A program made the translations under genes and the position numbers. A stretch of DNA of 64,000 bases from Limobrevibacterium gyesilva (GTDB lineage Bacteria > Pseudomonadota > Alphaproteobacteria > Acetobacterales > Acetobacteraceae): positions 1 to 64,000 of the forward strand of contig NZ_JAPDNT010000024.1 of assembly GCF_025989185.1 (NCBI RefSeq), given 5' to 3'. The notes under the pieces were generated by a model that worked only from the letters and a program-made list of their open reading frames with translations, was not told the DNA's origin and made no database searches. Shown piece after piece: positions 36,565-44,575 of this stretch; positions within the stretch are counted from its first letter, which is position 1; each line of letters begins with the position of its first letter.

Positions 36565-36915
36565 TCACGGCAGCGCCGCGATCCCGGTGATCTCCACGCG
36601 CCAGCCGGGGTTGGCCAGCTTCGCCTGCACGGTGGCGCGGGCGGGCGGGTTTTCGCGGTCGAACCAGGCATCCCAGGCCCGGTTCATGCCGGCGAAATCC
36701 GCCATGTCGGCCAGGAAGATCTGCACCGACAGCAGCCGCGCCTTGTCGGTCCCGGCCTCGGCTAGCAGCGCGTCGATCTGGCGCAGGATGTCGGCCGTCT
36801 GCCCCTCGGCATCCAGGCTGGCATCGTCGGCCACCTGACCGGCCAGGTACACAATGGCGCCATGGACGACGGCGCCGGACAGGCGACCCTCGGGCTGCAG
36901 GCGGCGGATGGTCAT
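36565..36915 (-). CDS. RidA family protein (reactive enamine/imine deaminase type)
   Basis: 116-residue Rid/YjgF/UK114 protein, which in characterised members hydrolyses reactive enamines and imines produced by PLP enzymes. Recognisable features are VHGAIVYLAGQVADDA, ILRQIDALLAEAGTDKARLLSVQIFLADM and the C-terminal NPGWRVEITGIAALP. The central RxxV arginine of active RidA is seen in PPARATVQAKL. ATG 36915 has GGAGATCGCCGC upstream and is preferred over 36936. Confidence 0.88.
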   Translation of the reverse strand: MTIRRLQPEGRLSGAVVHGAIVYLAGQVADDASLDAEGQTADILRQIDALLAEAGTDKARLLSVQIFLADMADFAGMNRAWDAWFDRENPPARATVQAKLANPGWRVEITGIAALP

Positions 36916-36978
36916 GCGGCGATCTCCTCGGGGCATGGAATCGGTGTCGCCGCAGATTGCCGCCTTACCCTGGACCTG

Positions 36979-37857
36979 TCACCCGACGTAGTGGGGCCGG
37001 TGCAGCCAGCTTCGCGCCAGGCTCTCCCGCGGCCCCGCCGCCAGGCTCGCCAGCCACAGCCCGCCCGCCGTCAGCACGATGGCCGGGCCGGCGGGAATAT
37101 CGGTATGGAAGGACAGCACGAGGCCGCCATAGGACGCCACCAGCGCCAGCGCCACGGCGGCGCGCACCTGGCCCGGCAGCTCGGCCGCCCAGTGCCGCGC
37201 CGCCACCGCCGGCAACATCATCAGCCCCACCGACATCAGCGTGCCCAGCGCGGTAAACCCGCCGACGACGCACAGCACCACCAGCGCCAGGAACGCCAGG
37301 TGATACACGCCGCCGCGTCCGCCCACCGCCTGCATGAAGCCGGGATCGAAGCTCTCCAGCACCAGCGGCCGCCAGATCACGGCGAGTCCCAGCACCGCGG
37401 CGCTGGCCACCCCGGCCATCAGCAGCAGTGCCGCGTCGTCCACCGCCAGCACGCTGCCGAACAGCAGATGCGTGAGGTCCATCCCGCGCTGCGCCGAGAT
37501 GATGGCCACGCCCAGCGCCAGCGCGATCAGATAGACGCCGGCAAGCTGGCTGTCCTCCCGCCCGCCGGTGGCGCGCGTCAGCCACCCCGCCAGCAGCGTC
37601 ACCGCCAGCCCGGCGACGAACCCGCCCAGCCCCATGGCCCACAGCGACAGCCCGGCCGCGGCGGCCCCCAGCGCGATGCCCGGCAGGATGCCGTGCTGCA
37701 GCACGTCGCTGGTCAGACTCATGCGCCGCAGCACCAGGAACACCCCCAGCGGCGGCGCCGCGATCGACAACGCGAAGCACCCCGCCAGCGCCCGGCGCAT
37801 GAAGCCCATGGCGAACGGATCAAACAGGATGGCGGTGATCAAGCGGCGTCCCGGCAT
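36979..37857 (-). CDS. znuB: Zinc/manganese-type ABC importer permease (ZnuB family)
   Basis: 292-residue permease of the ABC-3 family with eight or nine helices. LVLRRMSLTSDVLQHGILPGIALG is the hallmark segment, with LLFGSVLAVDDAALL and GFTALGTLMSVGLMMLPAVAA as further family motifs. It overlaps the ATPase gene by 19 bases, so the two are one unit. No periplasmic ZnuA gene is in the window. Zinc as substrate is inferred mainly from the upstream Zur-like palindrome. Confidence 0.85.
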   Translation of the reverse strand: MPGRRLITAILFDPFAMGFMRRALAGCFALSIAAPPLGVFLVLRRMSLTSDVLQHGILPGIALGAAAAGLSLWAMGLGGFVAGLAVTLLAGWLTRATGGREDSQLAGVYLIALALGVAIISAQRGMDLTHLLFGSVLAVDDAALLLMAGVASAAVLGLAVIWRPLVLESFDPGFMQAVGGRGGVYHLAFLALVVLCVVGGFTALGTLMSVGLMMLPAVAARHWAAELPGQVRAAVALALVASYGGLVLSFHTDIPAGPAIVLTAGGLWLASLAAGPRESLARSWLHRPHYVG

Positions 37858-38579
37858 AGTTCCGGCCGCTCCGCCCAGGCCTCGGCGACCAGCCGGGCGC
37901 GCAGGCGGTTCGCGGCGGACAGCGTGGCTACCGTCGGTCCCCAGGCGATGGGGTCGCGCGCCAGCAGCAGCGTCTCGGGAAACTCCCGCGCCACCAGGTC
38001 CAGGTCGTGCAGCACGGCGATGACGCTGCGCCCTTCGCCGTGCCAGCGATGGATCAGCTTCAGCAGGTCGGCGGCGGTGCGTGCATCGACGGCGGTGAAC
38101 GGCTCGTCCAGCAGCAGCACCGGCGCATCCTGCAGCATCAGCCGCGCGAACAGCACGCGCTGGAACTGCCCGGCCGACAGGCTGCCGGCCAGCCGCCGCT
38201 CGAATCCGGCCAGCCCGACGCTGCGCAGCGCAGCGCCGACCCGCTCCGCGGCATCCGCCGGCAGCGCGCGGAACGCTCCCATGCGGCCCCAGGCGCCCAT
38301 CGCCACCACGTCCCGGCAGGTCACGGGGAAGCCGCGATCCAGCGCACTTGCCTGCGGCAGCAGGCCGATGCGGTCGCAGGACAGGCCGCCGCGGTCGACG
38401 CGGCCCTCATGGGCCGTGTGCAATCCGGCGATGGCGCGCAGCAGCGTGGTCTTGCCGGCGCCGTTCGGGCCGACCACCGCGGTCAGGCAACCCGGCGCGA
38501 AGCGCCCCGACAAATGGTGCACGGCCGGGTGGCGCTCATGCACGCAGGTCAGATCGGACAGCGTGATCGCGGGCGTCAT
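37839..38579 (-). CDS. znuC: Zinc/manganese-type ABC importer ATPase (ZnuC family)
   Basis: 246-residue ATPase with Walker A VGPNGAGKTTL, Q-loop LLPQASALDRGFPVTCRDVVAMG, signature LSAGQFQRVLFAR and Walker B VLLLDEPFTAVD. The DRGFPVTCRDVVAMG segment and SAGQFQR signature are typical of metal-uptake ZnuC/MntB ATPases. ATG 38579 overlaps the stop of a 34-residue upstream ORF by 4 bases (ATGA). Confidence 0.88.
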   Translation of the reverse strand: MTPAITLSDLTCVHERHPAVHHLSGRFAPGCLTAVVGPNGAGKTTLLRAIAGLHTAHEGRVDRGGLSCDRIGLLPQASALDRGFPVTCRDVVAMGAWGRMGAFRALPADAAERVGAALRSVGLAGFERRLAGSLSAGQFQRVLFARLMLQDAPVLLLDEPFTAVDARTAADLLKLIHRWHGEGRSVIAVLHDLDLVAREFPETLLLARDPIAWGPTVATLSAANRLRARLVAEAWAERPELCRDAA

Positions 38580-38680
38580 GCCAGCGCCCACCACGCGACC
38601 AGCCAGATCGCGACCGTGAGCGCCGCCGCCAAACCCAGCCGCGCGCCGACGCCGGCACCGAGGGCAAGAGGATCTTCCAT
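38576..38680 (-). CDS. 34-residue hydrophobic microprotein at the head of the znu operon
   Basis: Short ORF MEDPLALGAGVGARLGLAAA... ending in LTVAIWLVAWWALA, predicted to form one membrane helix. Its stop overlaps the znuC start (ATGA), and its ATG begins 1 base after a Zur-like palindrome, too close for any ribosome-binding site. If transcription starts at the predicted site, the message is leaderless and begins at this ATG. It may be a real small subunit or a translated leader that couples to znuC. Too short to assess by homology. Confidence 0.5.
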   Translation of the reverse strand: MEDPLALGAGVGARLGLAAALTVAIWLVAWWALA

Positions 38681-38681
38681 A

Positions 38682-38694
38682 GTTATAGTATAAC
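38682..38694. promoter_or_regulatory. Zur-like operator
   Basis: GTTATAGTATAAC is a perfect 13-base palindrome, the core of the TGTTATAnTATAACA-type Zur operator known from proteobacteria. It lies between divergent znuCB and DUF445 genes and overlaps the -10 box of the znu-side promoter, so zinc-bound Zur would block it. The flanking positions match the longer consensus only partly. Confidence 0.72.
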
Positions 38695-38716
38695 GTATCC
38701 ACCCCTTGCGGGTAAA
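38687..38716 (-). promoter_or_regulatory. Predicted promoter of the znu operon
   Basis: On the minus strand TTTACC (38716-38711) and TATACT (38692-38687) are separated by 18 bases, a fair sigma-70 layout. The -10 box lies inside the Zur-like palindrome, and the expected start point coincides with the A of the microprotein ATG at 38680. Confidence 0.5.
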
Positions 38717-38745
38717 CCGCGCCGGCATGGTAGCGTGCGGCGGAC

Positions 38746-40023
38746 ATGACCCTTCCCTCCGCCGACCCCGACATCGCAGCCCGTGCCGCCCTCGCCCGCC
38801 ACCGCGCCATCGCCACCGGCCTGCTGCTGATCATGGCCGCGCTCACCGTAGGCAGCTACTGGCTGCCGCAAGGCACCGCCACCGAAATCCTGCAGGCCGC
38901 CGCCAAGGCCGGCTTCGTCGGCGGCATCGCCGACTGGTTCGCCATCACCGCCTTGTTCCGCCACCCGCTCGGCCTGCCCATTCCGCACACCGCCATCATC
39001 CCCGCGCAGAAGGCTCGCCTCGGCCGCGCCCTCGGCCGCTTCGTCGCCACCCATGTGTTCACCGAGGCCGAGGTGGCGCGCACGCTGGGCCGGCTCGACC
39101 TGACCGGCATCCTGCGCCGCTACCTCGCCGACCCGGCCTCCACCCGCCCGGCCGCCGAGGCGCTCGCCGCCATGCTGCCGCGGCTGCTGGCCACCATCGA
39201 GGACGGCCGCGCCCGCCGCGTCGCCGCCCGCATCATCCCCCGCCTGCTCGGCGGCCCCGACGCCGGCCGGGTGGTCGGCCGCGCCCTGCGCCAGCTGGTC
39301 GAGGGCGGCCGCCACCAGGAGGTGTTCGGCTTCATCCTCGGCCAGCTCAAGACCCTGCTCGCCGAGCGCGAGGAAGCCATCCAGGCCGCCATCGAGGAGC
39401 GGGTGCGCGAACAGGGGGGGCGCCTCGTCGGCTGGGCGCTCGGCGCCTCGATCGCCCGCCGCGTGCTCGGCCTGATCAGCGCCGAGCTCGACAAGATGGA
39501 GCCCGACGGCTCCGAGCTGCGCGCCGCTTTCGACGAATGGATGCGCCGCGAGATCGCCCGCATCGAGGACGAGCCGGCCCGCGCCGCCGAGATCGGCGCG
39601 GCGCTGCGCCGCGTGCTGGCGCACGAGACGGTGCGCGCCTGGTTCTGGGACGTGTGGTCGCGCCTGCGCCTGGCCATGGAGGCCGATGCCGGCCGCCCGA
39701 ACGGCCGCACCGTGGCTTTCCTGGAAGGGGCGCTGGCCAATCTCGGCGTCTTGCTGGAAAGCGATCCCACCGCCCGCGCCCGCGTGCAGCATGCCGTCGA
39801 AGGAATCGCCAGCAGCCTGCTGCCCGCCGCCCAGGCGCAGATGTCCGACTTCATCGCCGACGTCGTGACCGGCTGGGACACCGCGACCATCACCGACAAG
39901 CTCGAACTGCGCATCGGCAAGGACCTGCAATACGTGCGCATCAACGGCACGCTGGTCGGTTTCCTCGTCGGCGGCCTTGTCTACGCCGTGCTGCGCGCGA
40001 CATTCGGTCACGTCAGTTTCTGA
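38746..40023 (+). CDS. DUF445 membrane protein
   Basis: 425-residue DUF445 (YjiN-like) protein. An N-terminal helix (IATGLLLIMAALTVGSYWLP) is followed by the family motif GFVGGIADWFAITALFRHPLG with PIPHTAIIPAQKARLGRALG, a long helical domain rich in Ala/Arg/Glu, and a C-terminal helix (GTLVGFLVGGLVYAVLRATFG). Function unknown. It is divergent from the Zur-like promoter. Confidence 0.9.
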   Translation: MTLPSADPDIAARAALARHRAIATGLLLIMAALTVGSYWLPQGTATEILQAAAKAGFVGGIADWFAITALFRHPLGLPIPHTAIIPAQKARLGRALGRFVATHVFTEAEVARTLGRLDLTGILRRYLADPASTRPAAEALAAMLPRLLATIEDGRARRVAARIIPRLLGGPDAGRVVGRALRQLVEGGRHQEVFGFILGQLKTLLAEREEAIQAAIEERVREQGGRLVGWALGASIARRVLGLISAELDKMEPDGSELRAAFDEWMRREIARIEDEPARAAEIGAALRRVLAHETVRAWFWDVWSRLRLAMEADAGRPNGRTVAFLEGALANLGVLLESDPTARARVQHAVEGIASSLLPAAQAQMSDFIADVVTGWDTATITDKLELRIGKDLQYVRINGTLVGFLVGGLVYAVLRATFGHVSF

Positions 40024-40036
40024 AGGAATGCCCGCG

Positions 40037-41068
40037 ATGCACCTGTCCGTGCTCGACCAGTCCACCGTGGTGACCGGCCGCGCGCCCGACACCTCCATCC
40101 GCGAGAGCCTGGCGCTGGCGAAGCATGCGGAGGCGCTGGGCTACCACCGCTACTGGGTGGCCGAGCACCACAACTCCGACAGCATCGCCGGCAGCGCCCC
40201 GGAGATCCTGATCAGCGCCATCGCCGCCACCACCCAGCGCATCCGCGTCGGCAGCGCCGGCGTGATGCTGCCGCACTATTCCAGCCTGAAAGTGGCCGAG
40301 CAGTTCCGCGTGTTGGAGGCGATCGCCCCCGGTCGCATCGACCTGGGCCTGGGCCGCGCCCCGGGCTCGGACGGGCTGACCGCGCACGCGCTCAACCCCA
40401 ACGCCGCCGTCGCCGCCGACCATTTCCCCGCCCAGATCCGCGACCTGCTGGCCTGGCTCGCCGGCGAGCGGCTGGTGGAAAAGCACCCGTTCCGCGACAT
40501 CCGCGCCCAGCCCCAGGGGGCCACGGTGCCGGAGGTCTGGATCCTCGGCAGCTCCGACTACGGCGCCCAGGTGGCCGCCCATTTCGGCCTGCCCTACTGC
40601 TTCGCGCATTTCATCACCGACGGTCAGGGCGCGGCCGAGGCGATCGAGCTCTACCGCACCACCTACCGCCCCAGCGCCCGCCACCCCGAGCCCTACGCCG
40701 CCGTCTGCGTCTGGGCCCTGGCGGCCGACACCCAGGACGAAGCGGCGCGCCTGTTCAGCAGCCGCGGCCTTGCCCGGCTGTGGCGCGACCGCGGCGTGTT
40801 CGCGCCGCTGCCCTCGCCCGAGGAAGCGGCGAGCTTTGACTACACTGATAGCGACCTGGCGCGGCTGGAGCGTATCCGCGCCCGCGCCATCCACGGCACG
40901 CCGGATGTGGTGGCGGCCCGGCTGCGGGCGCTGTCGGAGGCGTTGGGAGTGCAGGAGGCTGCGGTGCTGACCACCGTGCACGACCCGGCGGCGCGGCGGC
41001 GCAGCTACGCGCTGCTGGCCGCAGAATTTGGCCTAGCCGCGAAAGATGTTGCGCTCGCCGCCCAATGA
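40037..41068 (+). CDS. Luciferase-like (LLM) flavin-dependent monooxygenase
   Basis: 343-residue TIM-barrel enzyme of the bacterial luciferase-like family, which uses reduced flavin and O2 to oxidise unknown organics. RYWVAEHHNSDSIAGSAPEILI, RVGSAGVMLPHYSSLKVAEQFRVLEAIAPGRIDLGLGR and VWILGSSDYGAQVAA are group motifs of the YhbW/MsnO8-like branch. AAGGA lies 9 bases before ATG 40037, which is preferred over ATG 40028. Follows DUF445 after 13 bases, possibly co-transcribed. Confidence 0.9.
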   Translation: MHLSVLDQSTVVTGRAPDTSIRESLALAKHAEALGYHRYWVAEHHNSDSIAGSAPEILISAIAATTQRIRVGSAGVMLPHYSSLKVAEQFRVLEAIAPGRIDLGLGRAPGSDGLTAHALNPNAAVAADHFPAQIRDLLAWLAGERLVEKHPFRDIRAQPQGATVPEVWILGSSDYGAQVAAHFGLPYCFAHFITDGQGAAEAIELYRTTYRPSARHPEPYAAVCVWALAADTQDEAARLFSSRGLARLWRDRGVFAPLPSPEEAASFDYTDSDLARLERIRARAIHGTPDVVAARLRALSEALGVQEAAVLTTVHDPAARRRSYALLAAEFGLAAKDVALAAQ

Positions 41069-41326
41069 CGAGCGCCGGGCGCGCCAGACCCGCCAGCGGA
41101 AAGCGCCCCAGGCGATCAGTGCCGCGCCGGCGGCGATCGGGATCAGCATCAGCGCGAACCACAGCGCCAGGGCGGCCAGCGCCAGGCCGGCGGCAACCAC
41201 GGCGATGATCAGCGCCGCACGGAACACCCGCGTGGCCAGACTCGCCGGCGGCGGATCGAGGAACTCGCCCTCCGGCGTCATGTTCAGATCGCGGTCGTCG
41301 CCCGGCCGCCGAATGATGATCCTCAT
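41033..41326 (-). CDS. Small two-helix membrane protein, unknown function
   Basis: 97-residue protein. An acidic N-terminus (GDDRDLNMTPEGEFLDPP) is followed by two closely spaced hydrophobic segments (LIIAVVAAGLALAALALWFALMLIPIAAGAALIAWGAF) and a basic tail. It overlaps the end of the plus-strand monooxygenase by 36 bases tail to tail. Codon use fits a real gene, but no family is recognised. Confidence 0.6.
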   Translation of the reverse strand: MRIIIRRPGDDRDLNMTPEGEFLDPPPASLATRVFRAALIIAVVAAGLALAALALWFALMLIPIAAGAALIAWGAFRWRVWRARRSSLGGERNIFRG

Positions 41327-41380
41327 GCGCGCAACGTGGCCCGGTCCTCGCGGCGCTTCAAGCCTCGCCGCCGTTACGGA

Positions 41381-41830
41381 TCATCCATTCGCGGGCTGAG
41401 GCCCAGGCCCGACCACCAGCACCGTCCCGTCCACGCCGACGACCCGCAGCACGGCCCCCGTCTCCGGCACCGGCGCCCCGGCCGCCAGCCGCGCCGTCCA
41501 GTCGCTGTCGCCCACGCGCACGCGCCCTTCCCGCCCCTGGAACGACAGCGCTCGCGCCGAGCGCCCCACCAGCCCCGATTCCGCCGTGTTCAGCCGGCTC
41601 GTCCGGGTGGCGCGGCGCAGCCGCAGCGCCACGCCGATGGACGCCGCCGCAAACGCCGCGAACACCGCCACCTGCCAGCCGAAGCCCGGCGCCACCAACA
41701 GCATGACGCCGCCGGTGCCAAGGGCCGCGAGCCCGAGCCACATCATGTACACGCCCGGCGCCACCACCTCGATCACCAGCAGCGCCAGCCCGGCGGCGAG
41801 CCACGCCAGGGCAGGATGCGCCGCTATCAT
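41381..41830 (-). CDS. NfeD-family membrane protein
   Basis: 149-residue NfeD-like protein with three or four helices (LAWLAAGLALLVIEVVAPG and MMWLGLAALGTGGVMLL) and a C-terminal OB-fold domain (LSFQGREGRVRVGDSDWTAR). NfeD proteins partner with SPFH/slipin proteins, and here the gene overlaps the slipin stop by 4 bases (ATGA), the expected pairing. The long open frame reaching to 43681 is a shadow. Confidence 0.9.
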   Translation of the reverse strand: MIAAHPALAWLAAGLALLVIEVVAPGVYMMWLGLAALGTGGVMLLVAPGFGWQVAVFAAFAAASIGVALRLRRATRTSRLNTAESGLVGRSARALSFQGREGRVRVGDSDWTARLAAGAPVPETGAVLRVVGVDGTVLVVGPGPQPANG

Positions 41831-42795
41831 GCGGAGGTGGCGGGCACGGAACCGGCTGGCGGCGAGGCCGGCGGACGCACCACCCCCGTTGGCGCCCGCA
41901 ACAGCTCCATCGCCTGCGTGATGCCGCCGGCAATGGCCGTGGCCTCCATCGGCACCACCACCAGGCGGCTGTTCGGCGAACTCGCCATCGCATTGAACGC
42001 CTGCACGTAGCGGTCGGCGATGAAATAGCGCAGCGCGGACTCGCCGCCCTCCCGCGCCGCATCGGCCACCATGCGCGTCGCCGCCGCCTCGGCCCGGGCC
42101 AGCCGCTCGCGCGCCTGGGCGTCGCGCTCCGCCGCCTGCTGGCGGCCCTCGGCGGCCAGCACCTGGCTCTGCTTCTGCCCTTCGGCGCGCATGATCGCGG
42201 CCTCGCGCTCGCCGTCCGCCTTGGCCACCGTGGCGCGGCGCTCGCGTTCCGCCGTCATCTGCAGGTTCATGGCGCGGATCAGGTTCTCCGGCGGCTCGAT
42301 CTTGCGAATCTCGACGCGGCTGACCTTTACGCCCCAGGGCTCGGTGGCGCCGTCCAGGATGGTCAGCAGCTGGGTGTTGATGCGCTCGCGCGACGACAGC
42401 GCGGCATCCAGTTCCAGCTCGCCCACCACCGCGCGGATATTGGTCATCGCCAGCGTGCTCAGCGCCTGGTCGAGCCGCGCCACCTGATAGGCGGCCTTCT
42501 CGGCTTCCATGACGCGGAAATAGATCACCCCGTCCACCGTCACCGTCGCGTTGTCGCCGGTGATCACGCTCTGCTCGGGAATGTCGAGCACCTGCTCCTG
42601 CACGTTCAGCTTCTGTCCGACCCGGTCGATATAGGGGATGATGAAGTTCAGCCCGGGCTGCAGCTTGCGGATGAAGGCGCCGAAGCGCTCGACCGTCCAG
42701 ATCTGGCCTTGCGGCACCGTCTTGGCGCCCGAGAACACCGTGACCACCACCAGCACCAGCAGCAATATCCAGATCAGAACGAACGAACCGTTCAT
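41827..42795 (-). CDS. qmcA: SPFH/band 7 protein (QmcA/slipin type)
   Basis: 322-residue membrane-anchored SPFH protein. An N-terminal helix (FVLIWILLLVLVVVTVFSG) is followed by VPQGQIWTVERFGAFIRKLQPGLNFIIPYID and a band 7 domain (YQVARLDQALSTLAMTNIRAVVGELELD). A long Ala/Glu/Arg coiled coil (AIMRAEGQKQSQVLAAEGRQ) allows oligomerisation. It forms membrane microdomain scaffolds in relatives. Operon with NfeD. Confidence 0.93.
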   Translation of the reverse strand: MNGSFVLIWILLLVLVVVTVFSGAKTVPQGQIWTVERFGAFIRKLQPGLNFIIPYIDRVGQKLNVQEQVLDIPEQSVITGDNATVTVDGVIYFRVMEAEKAAYQVARLDQALSTLAMTNIRAVVGELELDAALSSRERINTQLLTILDGATEPWGVKVSRVEIRKIEPPENLIRAMNLQMTAERERRATVAKADGEREAAIMRAEGQKQSQVLAAEGRQQAAERDAQARERLARAEAAATRMVADAAREGGESALRYFIADRYVQAFNAMASSPNSRLVVVPMEATAIAGGITQAMELLRAPTGVVRPPASPPAGSVPATSA

Positions 42796-42877
42796 GAAGC
42801 CCCCCTTGTCGGCCGGCCCATTGGCGGCACGTCCCCGACGCTTCTAGCATGCGATCGTGATCGGGAGGAACGATGCG

Positions 42878-43663
42878 ATGGTGACAGGAGCAGCAACGCC
42901 GCTGCCGGTGGACCTGACCGGCCTGCGGGTGGCTATCACGGCCGGCGCCAACGGCATCGGCCGCGTCATGGCCGACAGCTTCGCCGCCTGCGGCGCCGGC
43001 GTCTTCATCTCCGATATCGACACCGCGGCGCTGAAGGAAAGCGGCCACCCCGGCATGCTCGCCGACGCCGGCGACCTCGGGGCCATCGAGTCGTTCATGG
43101 ACGCGGCGCTGGCGCACCATGGCGGGCTCGACGTGCTGGTGAACAACGCCGGCATCGCCGGCCCCACCAAAAGGGTCGAGGACATCACCCCGGAGGAGCT
43201 GGACGCCACCCTGCGCATCGATCTCTCGGCGATGTTCCACACCGCCCGCCGCGCGGTGCCGGCGCTGCGCCAGTCCGGCGGCGGCAGCATCATCAACCTC
43301 AGCTCGGCCGCCGGGCGCTTCGGCTTTCCGCTGCGCAGCCCCTATGCGGCCGCGAAATGGGGCGTGGTGGGCTTCACCAAGACGCTGGCGATCGAGCTCG
43401 GCCCCGACGGCATCCGCGTCAACGCCATCCTGCCCGGCCTGGTGGACGGCCCGCGCATCCGCGCGGTGATCCGCGCCAAGGCGCAGGCGGCCGGCGTCAG
43501 CGACAACGAGCAGACCGAGCGCATGGTGGCGAACACCAGCCTGCGCTGCTTCGTCACCCAGCAGGACATCGCCAACATGGCGCTGTACCTGTGCAGCCCG
43601 TTCGGCGCCACCATCAGCGGCCAGGCGCTGGCCGTGGACGGGGACATGCAGGTGCTGATCTAG
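42878..43663 (+). CDS. SDR-family oxidoreductase
   Basis: 261-residue classical short-chain dehydrogenase/reductase. The cofactor loop is TAGANGIGR, NNAG is present as LVNNAGIAG, the catalytic serine is in NLSSAAG and the YxxxK is YAAAKWG. Substrate unknown. GGGAGGA lies 7 bases before ATG 42878, which is preferred over GTG 42857 upstream of that site. It is divergent from the slipin operon. Confidence 0.93.
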   Translation: MVTGAATPLPVDLTGLRVAITAGANGIGRVMADSFAACGAGVFISDIDTAALKESGHPGMLADAGDLGAIESFMDAALAHHGGLDVLVNNAGIAGPTKRVEDITPEELDATLRIDLSAMFHTARRAVPALRQSGGGSIINLSSAAGRFGFPLRSPYAAAKWGVVGFTKTLAIELGPDGIRVNAILPGLVDGPRIRAVIRAKAQAAGVSDNEQTERMVANTSLRCFVTQQDIANMALYLCSPFGATISGQALAVDGDMQVLI

Positions 43664-43778
43664 CCCGGCTCGCAGACGCATCCTTAACGTTGCGACGTCA
43701 TTCTCAACGGCGTCCGGCTCCCGTCGTGCCGTTCACACGAATGGGTGAGCGGCCCGCGCGTCCCCTGAGGATTCAGCC

Positions 43779-44528
43779 ATGCGCCGCGCCTGCCTGCTGA
43801 TCGCGCTTGCGATGACCGCCGGATTGGCCGCCCCCGCCAGGGCCAGCCCGTCGGTGGCCGTGTATGGCGGCACGGACGGCGTGGGCACCATCTTCATCGC
43901 CACGAGACTGCAGGAAACCGGCAGCTTCGGCGCCGTCACCATCCTTGACGGCAGCGAAAGCGCGGCGGCGCTCGGTTCGTACGACAGCATCCTGTTCTAT
44001 ACGAATATCGGCGGCGACAGCGGCTTCGCCGACAAGATGGCCGGCTATGTGGCTGGTGGCGGGCATCTGGTGGCCTCCACCTTCCTCTGGCTCGCCGATT
44101 CCCATGGCGGCAGCGACGGCCTGGGCCTGCTGGCGCCGTACCTGCCGTTCACCGGCTATCGCGGCAACTCGACCGGTCTCACCCTGGGCGCCTACGACGC
44201 GCAAAGCCCGCTGATGGCCGGGGTCGACACCCTGTACAGCGTGTACCACGACGACACCACGCTGGCCCCCGACGCCACGCTGGTCGCGTCCTGGAGCAAC
44301 GGCATGCCGCTGGAGGCCGTCAGCGCCGACGGCGTGGTCGGCATCACCCTGTTTCCAAACGATTCCTACGGCTACATCTCCGGCGACTATGTCCGCCTGT
44401 TCAGCAATGCGCTGCTGACCCCGACGCCACGCAGCTTTGCGGCCAGGGTCGCCGTATCCGAACCGGCCTCGCTGGCCGTGCTCGGCGCCGGCCTGATCGG
44501 CCTCGGCTGGGTGCGCCGCCGCGCCTGA
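43779..44528 (+). CDS. PEP-CTERM sorting-signal exported protein
   Basis: 249-residue secreted protein. A signal peptide (MRRACLLIALAMTAGLAAPARA) is followed by a globular domain of unrecognised type, and the C-terminus has the PEP-CTERM signal VSEPASLAVLGAGLIGLGWV and RRRA. The first residue of the usual V-P-E-P is Ser. Exosortase would cleave there and attach the product to the outside. No exosortase gene is in this window. GAGG precedes the ATG. Confidence 0.8.
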   Translation: MRRACLLIALAMTAGLAAPARASPSVAVYGGTDGVGTIFIATRLQETGSFGAVTILDGSESAAALGSYDSILFYTNIGGDSGFADKMAGYVAGGGHLVASTFLWLADSHGGSDGLGLLAPYLPFTGYRGNSTGLTLGAYDAQSPLMAGVDTLYSVYHDDTTLAPDATLVASWSNGMPLEAVSADGVVGITLFPNDSYGYISGDYVRLFSNALLTPTPRSFAARVAVSEPASLAVLGAGLIGLGWVRRRA

Positions 44529-44539
44529 CGCAACGCCCC

Positions 44540-44568
44540 CCTGCATCGGCCGGGGAATCCGGTGCAGG
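44540..44568 (+). terminator. Hairpin terminator of the PEP-CTERM gene
   Basis: CCTGCATCGG (44540-44549) pairs with CCGGTGCAGG (44559-44568), ten base pairs with one G-U, around a 9-base loop. No T-run follows. It lies 7 bases before the protease ATG. Confidence 0.4.
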
Positions 44569-44575
44569 ATGGCGC

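Noticed and set aside
41381-43681. 766-residue minus frame
   Set aside because: The portion before 41830 is a shadow of the slipin and SDR genes; only the NfeD part is real.
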